33,508 nt of DNA from Gammaproteobacteria bacterium Ga0074134 (GTDB lineage Bacteria; Pseudomonadota; Gammaproteobacteria; Ga0077554; Ga007554), in contig LNEJ01000052.1 of NCBI GenBank assembly GCA_001464965.1, positions 1 through 33,508 of the forward strand, given 5' to 3'. The notes below the pieces were generated by a model, which had not been told where the DNA came from, did not search any database, and was given only the letters and a program-made list of their open reading frames with translations. Shown in pieces: positions 23,671-31,483 of the stretch. Position numbers and translations under genes: made by a program. Each line of letters starts with the position of its first letter. The first letter of the stretch is position 1.

Positions 23671-25005
23671 ATGTCCGAAATGACCCCAAGAGAAATCGTC
23701 CAGGAACTGGATAAACATATTGTCGGCCAGGCTGCCGCCAAGCGCGCTGTGGCCATCGCCTTGCGCAACCGCTGGCGCAGGATGCAGATCGGTGAGCCGC
23801 TGCGTAGCGAGGTCACGCCGAAGAACATTCTCATGATCGGCCCCACCGGCGTGGGCAAGACCGAGATTGCGCGGCGTCTCGCCAGGCTGGCCAATGCGCC
23901 GTTCATCAAGATCGAAGCCACCAAGTTTACCGAAGTAGGCTATGTCGGGCGTGACGTGGAGTCGATCATCCGCGATTTGATGGACATCTCCATCAAGATG
24001 ACGCGCGAGGAGGAGATGAAGAAAGTGCGCCATCGTGCCGAGGATGCTGCTGAGGAACGCATTCTCGATATCTTGCTGCCACCCGCACGTGGCATGGGTT
24101 TCAACGCGGAGCCACCCAGCGCGGAGGCATCGTCAACACGCCAGAAATTCCGCAAGAAACTGCGCGAAGGAGAGCTGGATGAGCGTGAGATCGAGGTGGA
24201 GGTCAGTGTAGCGCCCGTCGGCGTGGAAATCATGGCGCCGCCCGGCATGGAAGATATGAGCAGCCAGTTGCAGAGCCTGTTTCAGAATATCGGGACAGGG
24301 CGTACCCGCACGCGCAAAATGCGTGTCAAAGAGGCTTTCAAGGTGCTCACCGACGAGGAAGCTGCCAAACTCGTCAACGAAGAAGAGATCAAGATCAAGG
24401 CTGTGCAGAATGTCGAGCAGAACGGTATCGTCTTTCTCGACGAGATAGATAAGATCGCCAAGCGCGGCGAGCACGGCGGGCCGGATGTGTCACGCGAAGG
24501 CGTGCAGCGCGATTTGCTGCCTCTGGTGGAAGGCTCCACCGTATCCACCAAGTCCGGCACGGTGCGTACCGATCACATTCTGTTTATCGCCTCGGGCGCG
24601 TTTCATCTTTCCAAGCCGTCTGATCTTATTCCTGAATTGCAGGGGCGGCTGCCGATCCGCGTTGAACTGGATGCGCTGACGGTGGATGATTTCGTCAGGA
24701 TACTCACCGAGCCCAGCGCCTCGCTCACCGAGCAATACCGCGCGTTGCTGCTGACGGAAGGCGTAACGCTTACCTTCAGCAAGGATGCCATCGCGCGCAT
24801 CGCAGAGGTGGCCTGGCAAGTCAACGAACGCACCGAAAACATCGGCGCGCGGCGCCTGCATACCGTGCTGGAACGGCTGCTGGAAACCCTTTCATTTGAT
24901 GCGTCCGACCGCAGCGGTCAAACGCTTGAAATCGACGCCGCCTATGTAGATGAGCACCTCGCAAAACTGGCGAAGGATGAAGATTTGAGCAGGTATATTC
25001 TGTAA
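23671..25005 (+). CDS. hslU: HslU, ATPase subunit of HslUV protease
   Basis: HslU (ClpY) unfolds and feeds substrates to HslV. The 444-residue AAA+ protein has Walker A GPTGVGKT (57-64), the GYVGRDV pore motif (near 90-96), a charged I-domain (about 110-240), Walker [12 protein letters not shown] and the C-terminal tail LSRYIL that docks into HslV to activate it. Its stop overlaps the next gene's ATG (TAATG), showing tight coupling with DUF971. Confidence 0.96.
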   Translation: MSEMTPREIVQELDKHIVGQAAAKRAVAIALRNRWRRMQIGEPLRSEVTPKNILMIGPTGVGKTEIARRLARLANAPFIKIEATKFTEVGYVGRDVESIIRDLMDISIKMTREEEMKKVRHRAEDAAEERILDILLPPARGMGFNAEPPSAEASSTRQKFRKKLREGELDEREIEVEVSVAPVGVEIMAPPGMEDMSSQLQSLFQNIGTGRTRTRKMRVKEAFKVLTDEEAAKLVNEEEIKIKAVQNVEQNGIVFLDEIDKIAKRGEHGGPDVSREGVQRDLLPLVEGSTVSTKSGTVRTDHILFIASGAFHLSKPSDLIPELQGRLPIRVELDALTVDDFVRILTEPSASLTEQYRALLLTEGVTLTFSKDAIARIAEVAWQVNERTENIGARRLHTVLERLLETLSFDASDRSGQTLEIDAAYVDEHLAKLAKDEDLSRYIL

Positions 25006-25400
25006 TGATCACAGACAACAAACCCAGACCCACCGACATACGCCTGCATCAAAAAACGCGGGTGTTGGAACTGTTCTTCGATGATGGTGCGCATTTCCGG
25101 CTGCCATGCGAGTATCTGCGCGTCTACTCGCCGTCGGCGGAGGTGCGCGGCCACGGGCCGGGGCAGGAGGTGTTGCAATTGGATAAGGAGAACGTAAATA
25201 TCTCCGCCATCGAGCCGGTCGGCAATTATGCCGTGCGTTTGGTGTTTGACGATGGACATAACACCGGGCTTTATTCCTGGAATGTGCTCTACACTCTGGG
25301 CGAAAATTACGACACCTTCTGGCAGGAATATCTGGCGCGCCTTGAAAAGGCGGGACATACTCGCAATGAACCCGGCCTAAAGGATAATGCTCATGGATAA
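25005..25400 (+). CDS. DUF971 protein (GBBH-like N-terminal domain)
   Basis: This 131-residue protein has the DUF971 core: [38 protein letters not shown] and [18 protein letters not shown]. The domain is also the N-terminal part of gamma-butyrobetaine hydroxylases. Its job as a free protein is not settled; proposals link it to iron-sulfur or quinone functions. Its fixed place between hslU and ubiE, overlapping both, is typical of many gammaproteobacteria. Confidence 0.9.
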   Translation: MITDNKPRPTDIRLHQKTRVLELFFDDGAHFRLPCEYLRVYSPSAEVRGHGPGQEVLQLDKENVNISAIEPVGNYAVRLVFDDGHNTGLYSWNVLYTLGENYDTFWQEYLARLEKAGHTRNEPGLKDNAHG

Positions 25401-26154
25401 ACACGAACCAACAGACGATACTACCCACTTCGGTTTCCAGCGCGTGCCGGTGACGGAGAAGGCGCGCAAGGTGGCGGGGGTTTTTGACTCAGTAGCATCC
25501 AAATATGACGTGATGAATGATGTCATGTCGCTCGGTATCCACCGTTTGTGGAAGCGGTTTGCCATTGATATGAGCAACGTCCGCGCCGGGCAGCATGTGC
25601 TGGATTTGGCCTCCGGCACGGGCGATCTGGCCGCCCGGTTTGCGCGCAAGGTGGGTCCGGCCGGTTATGTGGTTTCTTCCGATATCAACGCCAGCATGCT
25701 CAACACCGGGCGCGCGCGTCTGATGGATCAGGGTGTGGTGGGCAATGTGCGTTATGTGCAGGCCAACGCTGAATGCCTGCCGTTTCCCGATAATCATTTC
25801 GACTGCATCACCATCGCCTTCGGTCTGCGTAATGTTACCGACAAGGATGCCGCGCTGCGCTCCATGTGCCGCGTGCTGCGGCCCGGCGGACGGTTGCTGG
25901 TGCTGGAGTTTTCCAGTCCGGTGGCGCCTGGCCTTAAACCTGTCTACGACACCTATTCATTCAAACTACTGCCGCTGATGGGCAAGATGATCGCTGGAGA
26001 TGCCGAAAGCTACCGCTATCTGGCCGAGTCGATACGCATGCATCCCGATCAGGAAAGCCTCAAGGGAATGATGCAACGCGCCGGTTTCGATCGCTGCGAA
26101 TACTTTAACCTGGCGGGCGGCATTGTGGCCCTGCACCGGGGGTATAAGTTGTAG
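25393..26154 (+). CDS. ubiE: UbiE, demethylmenaquinone/ubiquinone C-methyltransferase
   Basis: UbiE adds the C-methyl group in ubiquinone (and menaquinone) synthesis. The 253-residue protein starts [19 protein letters not shown], the family's N-terminus, and has SAM motif [27 protein letters not shown] and [15 protein letters not shown] 25393 is preferred because AAAGGA lies 8 bases upstream; ATG 25387 is possible. The start overlaps DUF971. ubiJ and ubiB follow, so the run encodes ubiquinone-pathway partners. Confidence 0.96.
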   Translation: MDKHEPTDDTTHFGFQRVPVTEKARKVAGVFDSVASKYDVMNDVMSLGIHRLWKRFAIDMSNVRAGQHVLDLASGTGDLAARFARKVGPAGYVVSSDINASMLNTGRARLMDQGVVGNVRYVQANAECLPFPDNHFDCITIAFGLRNVTDKDAALRSMCRVLRPGGRLLVLEFSSPVAPGLKPVYDTYSFKLLPLMGKMIAGDAESYRYLAESIRMHPDQESLKGMMQRAGFDRCEYFNLAGGIVALHRGYKL

Positions 26155-26238
26155 GAGCGAGCCTGATGCTATGCACCCTTCCGCAAAAAACCTGTGTGTC
26201 CATTGTATCTTCCGTGGCTAATTTTTAAGGGCAGTGCC

Positions 26239-26865
26239 GTGCAAGTACCTGCAATTTTTCTCTCCGCGCTTGATGTTGCATTAAACGCCTGTCTGCGTCT
26301 TGACCCAGGCATCCTCCAGCGTCTGGCCGCGCTGTCTGGCAAGGTGATAGCCGTTGAACTGCGCGGATTGGATCTCACTCTCTATTTGCTGCCCGGTACG
26401 GATGGCATGCAGCTGTCGGGTGTTCATGAAGGCGCGCCGGATGCATTGCTGAGCGGCACGCCTCTGGCGTTGGCGCGGCTGGGTGCTGCGAAGCATGAGC
26501 CGGGGACATTGTTCTCGGGCGATGTGGAGATTCGTGGCGACATCGAGCTGGGGCAACGTTTTAAATCCATTCTCGACACCATCGACATCGACTGGGAGGA
26601 GCAGCTTTCCAAGCTGACAGGCGATGTCATCGCGCACCAGGTTGGCAACGCGGTGCGCGACATATTGGACTGGAGCCGCCGCGCGGCGGACACCATGGGC
26701 CGCGATGCAGCCGAATATCTGCATGAGGAAAGCCGTGACTTGCCCAAGCGCGATGAAGTGGAAGAATTCCTTGCGGGTGTCGATACGCTGCGCTCCGGCG
26801 TTGACCGGGCCGAAGCGCGTATCCACCGCTTGCACGGGCTGATGCAAAGCAGGGGTGCCGGATGA
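26239..26865 (+). CDS. ubiJ: UbiJ, SCP2-domain ubiquinone biosynthesis accessory factor
   Basis: This protein is about 208 residues from GTG 26239 (AAGG 8 bases upstream); longer in-frame starts give an unlikely N-terminus. The N-terminal SCP2 lipid-binding domain includes [11 protein letters not shown] and [21 protein letters not shown] with DWEEQLS. The C-terminal half is helical and charged. In E. coli UbiJ with UbiK helps hold lipid intermediates in the ubiquinone-synthesis complex. Its stop overlaps the ubiB start (ATGA). Confidence 0.92.
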   Translation: MQVPAIFLSALDVALNACLRLDPGILQRLAALSGKVIAVELRGLDLTLYLLPGTDGMQLSGVHEGAPDALLSGTPLALARLGAAKHEPGTLFSGDVEIRGDIELGQRFKSILDTIDIDWEEQLSKLTGDVIAHQVGNAVRDILDWSRRAADTMGRDAAEYLHEESRDLPKRDEVEEFLAGVDTLRSGVDRAEARIHRLHGLMQSRGAG

Positions 26866-28520
26866 TCCGCCCCGGCCAGGCGTTGCGCCTGCTGCATATC
26901 AATCGTATTCTGGTACGGCATGGGTTGGATGAAATCGTCCTTGCCACGCATCTGTTCCGTCCCTTCCGTTTTCTTCTTTATCTTATGCCATGGCGCTGGT
27001 TTGGCGTATCCCAGGAGGCGCGTGGTGTACGCATCCGGCGCGCCCTGGAAGACCTGGGGCCGATCTTTGTCAAATTCGGGCAGACGCTCTCTACGCGCCC
27101 TGATTTGCTTCCTCCTGATATTGCCCAGGAACTGACGCGGCTGCAAGACAGCGTGCCGCCGTTTCCAGGGTTGCAGGCGCGCGTGATCATCGAACAGGCC
27201 TATGGCAGGCCACTCGCAGAGGTATTTCAGAACTTCGATGAAATCCCGCTGGGCTCGGCCTCCATCGCCCAGGTGCATGCCGCGCGCCTGCACGATGGCA
27301 AAGAAGTGGTAGTCAAGGTGGTGCGCCCCAGCATCGAGCAGGTGATACAACGTGACATCGGTTTGCTCTATATCGTTGCCGATCTCGCCGAACGCTACTG
27401 GAAAGAGGCGCGGCGTCTGCGTCCGCGCGAGGTGGTGGCTGAATATGAAAAGACCATTCTCGGCGAACTCGATCTGATGCGAGAGGCGGCCAACGCCTCA
27501 CAACTGCGCCGTAATTTCACCAATTCGGATTTGCTATACGTGCCTGAGATTTACTGGCCGCAGACGCGCCGCAACGTGATGGTAATGGAGCGCATCTCCG
27601 GTACGCCGATCAGCGATATTGCATCGCTGCGGCAGCAGGCCATTGACCTCAAAAAACTGGCTGAGAAGGGTGTAGAGATTTTCTTCACCCAGGTGTTCCG
27701 CGACAACTTCTTTCACGCCGACATGCACCCCGGCAATATCTTCGTTTCCCCTCAAGGCCGTTACATCGCCGTGGACTTTGGCATCATGGGCACGCTCAGT
27801 CCCGAAGACCAGCGTTATCTCGCCGAAAATCTGCTGGCCTTCTTCAACCGCGACTACCGGCGCGTCGCCGAACTGCACGTGGAGTCCGAATGGGTGCCCG
27901 CGGGCACCCGTGTCGATGAATTCGAGTCCGCCATTCGCAGTGTCTGCGAGCCGATCTTCGAGCGCCCTCTCAAGGACATCTCCTTTGGCTATCTGCTGCT
28001 GCGTCTGTTCCAGACCGCCCGCCGTTTCAATATGGAGGTGCAGCCTCAATTGGTGCTGCTGCAAAAGACCTTGTTGAATATCGAAGGTCTGGGGCGCGAG
28101 CTGTACCCCGATCTCGACCTATGGACCACTGCCAAGCCTTTCCTGGAACGCTGGATGCGCGAACAGTTCGGGGCGCGTGCCTTGTATAAAAACCTGCGTG
28201 CCCAAATCCCGGGCTGGGCCTCAAGCCTGCCGCAACTACCTGCCCTGGTGTATGACGTCTTGCAACAAACGCGCGATGGCAAGTTGCGTGTGGAATGGCA
28301 ATCCGAGGAATTGCAAAAGATTCGCAGCGAGATCAAACGAGCCAACCAGCGCACCTTCGGCGCCATCGCCGGCGCTTCCTTGATTATCAGTGCCGCCGTC
28401 ATTAAGGCATTGGATGGCAATGCCCCCGCGATGATTGGCGGTGCGCCGCTGATCACCTGGTTGCTGGGAGGGATGGGTCTGATTATCCTCTTTCTGGCAT
28501 GGCCTGATGATAGGGATTAA
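26862..28520 (+). CDS. ubiB: UbiB, ubiquinone biosynthesis protein kinase-like factor
   Basis: This 552-residue atypical kinase-like ATPase is needed for ubiquinone production. The family KxGQ signature is [15 protein letters not shown] (71-85), followed by a kinase-like core: [30 protein letters not shown] (catalytic loop) and VDFGIMG. Two C-terminal membrane helices (about 500-548) anchor it. It ends the plus-strand run from hslV. The next gene is convergent with 47 bp between. Confidence 0.95.
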   Translation: MIRPGQALRLLHINRILVRHGLDEIVLATHLFRPFRFLLYLMPWRWFGVSQEARGVRIRRALEDLGPIFVKFGQTLSTRPDLLPPDIAQELTRLQDSVPPFPGLQARVIIEQAYGRPLAEVFQNFDEIPLGSASIAQVHAARLHDGKEVVVKVVRPSIEQVIQRDIGLLYIVADLAERYWKEARRLRPREVVAEYEKTILGELDLMREAANASQLRRNFTNSDLLYVPEIYWPQTRRNVMVMERISGTPISDIASLRQQAIDLKKLAEKGVEIFFTQVFRDNFFHADMHPGNIFVSPQGRYIAVDFGIMGTLSPEDQRYLAENLLAFFNRDYRRVAELHVESEWVPAGTRVDEFESAIRSVCEPIFERPLKDISFGYLLLRLFQTARRFNMEVQPQLVLLQKTLLNIEGLGRELYPDLDLWTTAKPFLERWMREQFGARALYKNLRAQIPGWASSLPQLPALVYDVLQQTRDGKLRVEWQSEELQKIRSEIKRANQRTFGAIAGASLIISAAVIKALDGNAPAMIGGAPLITWLLGGMGLIILFLAWPDDRD

Positions 28521-28567
28521 TCAGCGCAGGTTGCGAAGAAAACCCCCCTTGACCAAATGCCGCCGCA

Positions 28568-29827
28568 CTACCGCCTGTCCTGCGCCTTGGAAAAAAACGC
28601 CATCGGCATGCGCATCGCCAACTGCATGTCCGGTGCATCTGCGGTGATGCCGGCACCGATGGATATATTGACGCTGGTATCCGGGGTTATCCGATATGAA
28701 TACCCAAGCAGCAAAGATCCGATCTTGAGGGTTTCCGATAGCGGTATAGGTTCACCGTTCTGTTTTGTCTTTCCAATAACACTCAGGTCATAAGCGAGAC
28801 TAAACGACGCCTTCTCATTTAATGACAACCCCATCCCGAAATTAACGCCGATGGCATTGCCTGGGTCGATACGGCCATATTTCTCAAGCGTGCGTTCGAT
28901 ATTCCAAAGATAACTGACATTAGCAAAGATTACCGCCGGATCAGAGGGTATTATCATCGTCAGGCTAGGTTGCACACCCCAGAATCCGGAGCCGGTGGGC
29001 AGGGCCTTTTGCAGGCCGGTTTTCTCGTCGAACTCCACATCGTAAGGAGACGTGCCGGTATGGCTTTTGGCGCGGAAATTACCTATTACATAGGGCCAGC
29101 CACCCTGCCCCTGGGACAGTTGGTAGCGCAAAGCGAATTCGGCATCGCCAATATTTTTTCCGCCTACACTTTCAGTTATTAGTTGTTGGTCTGCGTCTGC
29201 TCCCAGATTAAGTGGGCGTGCCGTCGTGGTATCGGAACGATTCACATAGGGCAGTTTTACCTCAATCTCAAATCGAGGGGTAATGCCATAACGCGCCGCA
29301 ACAGCGGCAATGTAGGTGTCGCGGCTAACTTTTTTTATGTCGACTTTTCCAATGAGAAGCGCCGGCAGGAATGTAAATCCCTCCAGTGCCACACGATGAA
29401 CCGATGAGTTGGTATATTGCAGGGAAGGTTCCACTATAAGTGTGCCACGCGGGGTCAGTACGCCACGCTGTTCTGAACCTATGGGGATATCAGGGGGGCG
29501 CGGCCGTTCCGGAGCTTGTCCTACTGGCTTGACTGGCAGTGCATCTTTCCCTGGGAGGGATGCTGGAACGGGTGGCTTGATGGCATCTGTCGGCTTTTCC
29601 AGCAGCGTATCAAGGCGGCGGCGCATATTTTCAAGCTGGTTTTTCTGAACGTCCATCTGCTTGCGTTGTTCTTCCAGCAACTGCTGGAGTTTCTGAATAT
29701 CCGTTTTATCTCCAGAAACAGCATCTTCTCCCCACGCATGGAAAGACATTAACAATATTCCGAACAGTCCGCCGAGCGTAACTATGTTCCTTAAAATGGT
29801 AATCACAACACCCCACGATAACGGCAT
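28568..29827 (-). CDS. fapF: FapF-like outer-membrane amyloid-secretion protein
   Basis: The protein has 419 residues. A signal sequence (to about 33) is followed by a coiled coil (about 41-78: IQKLQQLLEEQRKQMDVQKN...), a Pro-rich linker (about 83-116) and a beta-barrel from about 123 (GVLTPRGTLIVEPSLQYTNSS) with repeated amphipathic strands. That order is the design of FapF, the barrel that exports Fap amyloid subunits in Pseudomonas, where the coiled coil gates the pore. It ends in DRR rather than the common terminal aromatic. It is the last gene of the amyloid operon. By sequence alone it could be a related barrel of the phenol-degradation (MetA-pathway) type; the neighbours favour FapF. 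Confidence 0.72.
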   Translation of the reverse strand: MPLSWGVVITILRNIVTLGGLFGILLMSFHAWGEDAVSGDKTDIQKLQQLLEEQRKQMDVQKNQLENMRRRLDTLLEKPTDAIKPPVPASLPGKDALPVKPVGQAPERPRPPDIPIGSEQRGVLTPRGTLIVEPSLQYTNSSVHRVALEGFTFLPALLIGKVDIKKVSRDTYIAAVAARYGITPRFEIEVKLPYVNRSDTTTARPLNLGADADQQLITESVGGKNIGDAEFALRYQLSQGQGGWPYVIGNFRAKSHTGTSPYDVEFDEKTGLQKALPTGSGFWGVQPSLTMIIPSDPAVIFANVSYLWNIERTLEKYGRIDPGNAIGVNFGMGLSLNEKASFSLAYDLSVIGKTKQNGEPIPLSETLKIGSLLLGYSYRITPDTSVNISIGAGITADAPDMQLAMRMPMAFFSKAQDRR

Positions 29828-29858
29828 TTTTAATCCCGTCTATATGCTGTTCCTTGGT

Positions 29859-30335
29859 TTACCGGATAGAAGCCGCTAGCTGATCAGTTAATGATGAGTG
29901 CAGTGTACCCAATGCGAAAGATCGGAGATTCGAGATTTCTGCATTAATGAGGGTGAAATTCTGAATAGTCTTGAAGTCCTGGGAATTTTGTATCAACGTT
30001 ATAAAGCCGGCGGGAAAAATACTGGCCATATCATGCTGGTGATTATTGGTTATTTTTGATTGCGGGATATCAATAACCGTTCTCGACACAAGGCCGCCGT
30101 CTATAATCACAGCACGCTCGATGCTGAAATTTATCTGCAATCCATCTGAAGTTATAAACCCGCCACGCAGAGTATCCAGCGTGTCATCATCAAGCCATTG
30201 GATATGTTCTGGGTCGTTTTCATCAGCCATGGCCTGGAGCGGCGCAACAATGGCTGCGCATGAAACAAACGAGCCAGAAAAAATACCCCACGCGATACTT
30301 GGGAGGCAATGCAATATTCGATGCAGGCTCATCAT
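29859..30335 (-). CDS. Small exported protein with double-glycine-like motif (possible minor amyloid subunit)
   Basis: The protein has 158 residues. An N-terminal signal region ends near residue 37 (AMA). WLDDDTLDTLRGG (47-59) then fits the double-glycine leader pattern: Leu at -12, -7 and -4 and Gly-Gly at -2/-1. A segment at about 107-136 (GFITLIQNS...IQNFTLINAEI) resembles the C-terminal module of the two upstream Asn-rich proteins. Lying between the C39 peptidase and FapF-like genes, it sits where fapE does in Pseudomonas, but it is shorter than I expect for FapE. The peptidase next door may process it; that is inference. Confidence 0.65.
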   Translation of the reverse strand: MMSLHRILHCLPSIAWGIFSGSFVSCAAIVAPLQAMADENDPEHIQWLDDDTLDTLRGGFITSDGLQINFSIERAVIIDGGLVSRTVIDIPQSKITNNHQHDMASIFPAGFITLIQNSQDFKTIQNFTLINAEISNLRSFALGTLHSSLTDQLAASIR

Positions 30336-30361
30336 GGGATCGTCTGTTTACAGCCACAGCC

Positions 30362-31045
30362 TCAAAAATCATAGCTATTAGGCAACAGCAATGCCGATGA
30401 AGACAGGCCATCACGGTTTACCGCCGCCTCCAAAGGCGCTTGTTCACGCACCTTCCATTCTTTTTTACTATTAAAATATTTTACCGCTATATCTTCCTTG
30501 TTGCGGATAATAAAAAGGATCCTATTCCACATTGCTTCAAATTCCTGGCGCGGGATGATCTTTGTGCCCATGGCGGGGTCCGCTACCAATACCTGGGTGC
30601 TGCTCACTCCTTTGACCACAACAAAATGATTATAGCCATGATCATTAATCAGTGTGATGGCAGGAACTCCCTTTTTTGACAGCATATCCAGTGGTGCAAC
30701 AAAACCATCGGCGCGGTAGCCGTTTTCTTCAAGATAACGTTTTATGTCAAGCAGAGAAAAACCTTCTCTATGAATCTTCTCCTTGTTACCCTTTTCATAC
30801 ATGGCTGTCAATACAGTCTGTTCGTTGACGGGATTTTGATAAAAATACGTCAACAATGTCGCCAGCGCTGCTGACCCGCAACTGAAATCATATTGCTGCT
30901 TCACTACCGTCAGAAAGCGGGCTTCCTTCATGCTAACCACCGGCACCGAAAAACTTCCCCCGGCACCCGTGATGCTCAGTGAATCCGCCTTGGTCGTCGC
31001 AGCAACGGAAAAAACAGCCATGAATACGATTATAAAAAAGCGCAT
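30362..31045 (-). CDS. fapD: Exported C39-family cysteine peptidase, FapD-like
   Basis: The protein has 227 residues. A signal peptide (to about residue 20, TTKA) directs it to the periplasm. The C39 peptidase triad is complete: Cys56 in QYDFSCGSAALATLL with oxyanion Gln50 six residues before, His140 in DHGYNHFVVVKG, and Asp156 in VADPAMG. No ABC transporter domains follow, unlike bacteriocin exporters. A free exported C39 peptidase inside an operon of Asn-rich secreted proteins and a coiled-coil barrel is the hallmark of fapD. It starts only 4 bp after the previous gene ends. Likely substrates are subunits or the barrel of this system. Confidence 0.85.
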   Translation of the reverse strand: MRFFIIVFMAVFSVAATTKADSLSITGAGGSFSVPVVSMKEARFLTVVKQQYDFSCGSAALATLLTYFYQNPVNEQTVLTAMYEKGNKEKIHREGFSLLDIKRYLEENGYRADGFVAPLDMLSKKGVPAITLINDHGYNHFVVVKGVSSTQVLVADPAMGTKIIPRQEFEAMWNRILFIIRNKEDIAVKYFNSKKEWKVREQAPLEAAVNRDGLSSSALLLPNSYDF

Positions 31046-31049
31046 GGGA

Positions 31050-31415
31050 TTAGTTGTTCAGCGTCATGTTCAATATAGTATTATTCTGAATAATCACATT
31101 GTTTCCTGAGTTTTGAATCACCGTCGGAAATCCTATTGAGTCCGCAAACGCCCCTCTTCCAACATTATTGTTTCCATTTATGCTGGAATAAACCACATTA
31201 TCATTCAGCCTCGCATTTAAATCCGCGTTACTGAGCGGCTGGTCTGGCGCACCCGCCCGGCCGCTTTGCTCTTGCAGATGATCATTGGAAACGGCCTCGC
31301 CGAACTCGACATCATCGGTGGCTGCATTGTCTTGATTCGCCAGCGCCGGGTTGATCCCGCCCCCACAGGCAACCAGAACGATGGCCGCAATAATACGACA
31401 CGCTCTATAGTGCAT
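31050..31415 (-). CDS. Small exported Asn-rich protein, probable amyloid subunit or nucleator
   Basis: The protein has 121 residues. The N-terminus has both a lipobox-like LVAC (Cys17) and a signal-peptidase I site (ALA/NQ), so it may be a lipoprotein or a soluble exported protein. The middle is acidic. Residues 76-121 (SINGNNNVGRGAF... VIQNSGNNVIIQNNTI) align with the last 45 residues of the large repeat protein upstream. Together with its place in the operon this suggests a minor subunit or nucleator, comparable to FapB or FapA in role, but I cannot match it one-to-one. It follows the terminator at 31438-31471. Confidence 0.65.
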   Translation of the reverse strand: MHYRACRIIAAIVLVACGGGINPALANQDNAATDDVEFGEAVSNDHLQEQSGRAGAPDQPLSNADLNARLNDNVVYSSINGNNNVGRGAFADSIGFPTVIQNSGNNVIIQNNTILNMTLNN

Positions 31416-31437
31416 GGCCTGTTCTCCTGTCTCTATG

Positions 31438-31471
31438 AAAAAACCGGCGGACGCACTGAGCGTCCGCCGGT
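31438..31471 (-). terminator. Intrinsic terminator between amyloid subunit gene and accessory genes
   Basis: On the minus strand ACCGGCGGACGC (31471-31460) pairs perfectly with GCGTCCGCCGGT (31454-31443) around a 5-nt loop, followed by TTTTTT to 31438. It lies 13 bp past the major subunit stop and 22 bp before the next start codon. Partial readthrough would give much subunit mRNA and little accessory mRNA. Confidence 0.85.
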
Positions 31472-31483
31472 GATGTGAGGCAG

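Noticed and set aside
30362-31045. Bacteriocin export locus because of the C39 peptidase and double-glycine motif
   Set aside because: The peptidase has its own signal peptide and no ABC transporter domains. No ABC exporter or immunity gene is nearby, and the neighbours fit a Fap-like amyloid system.
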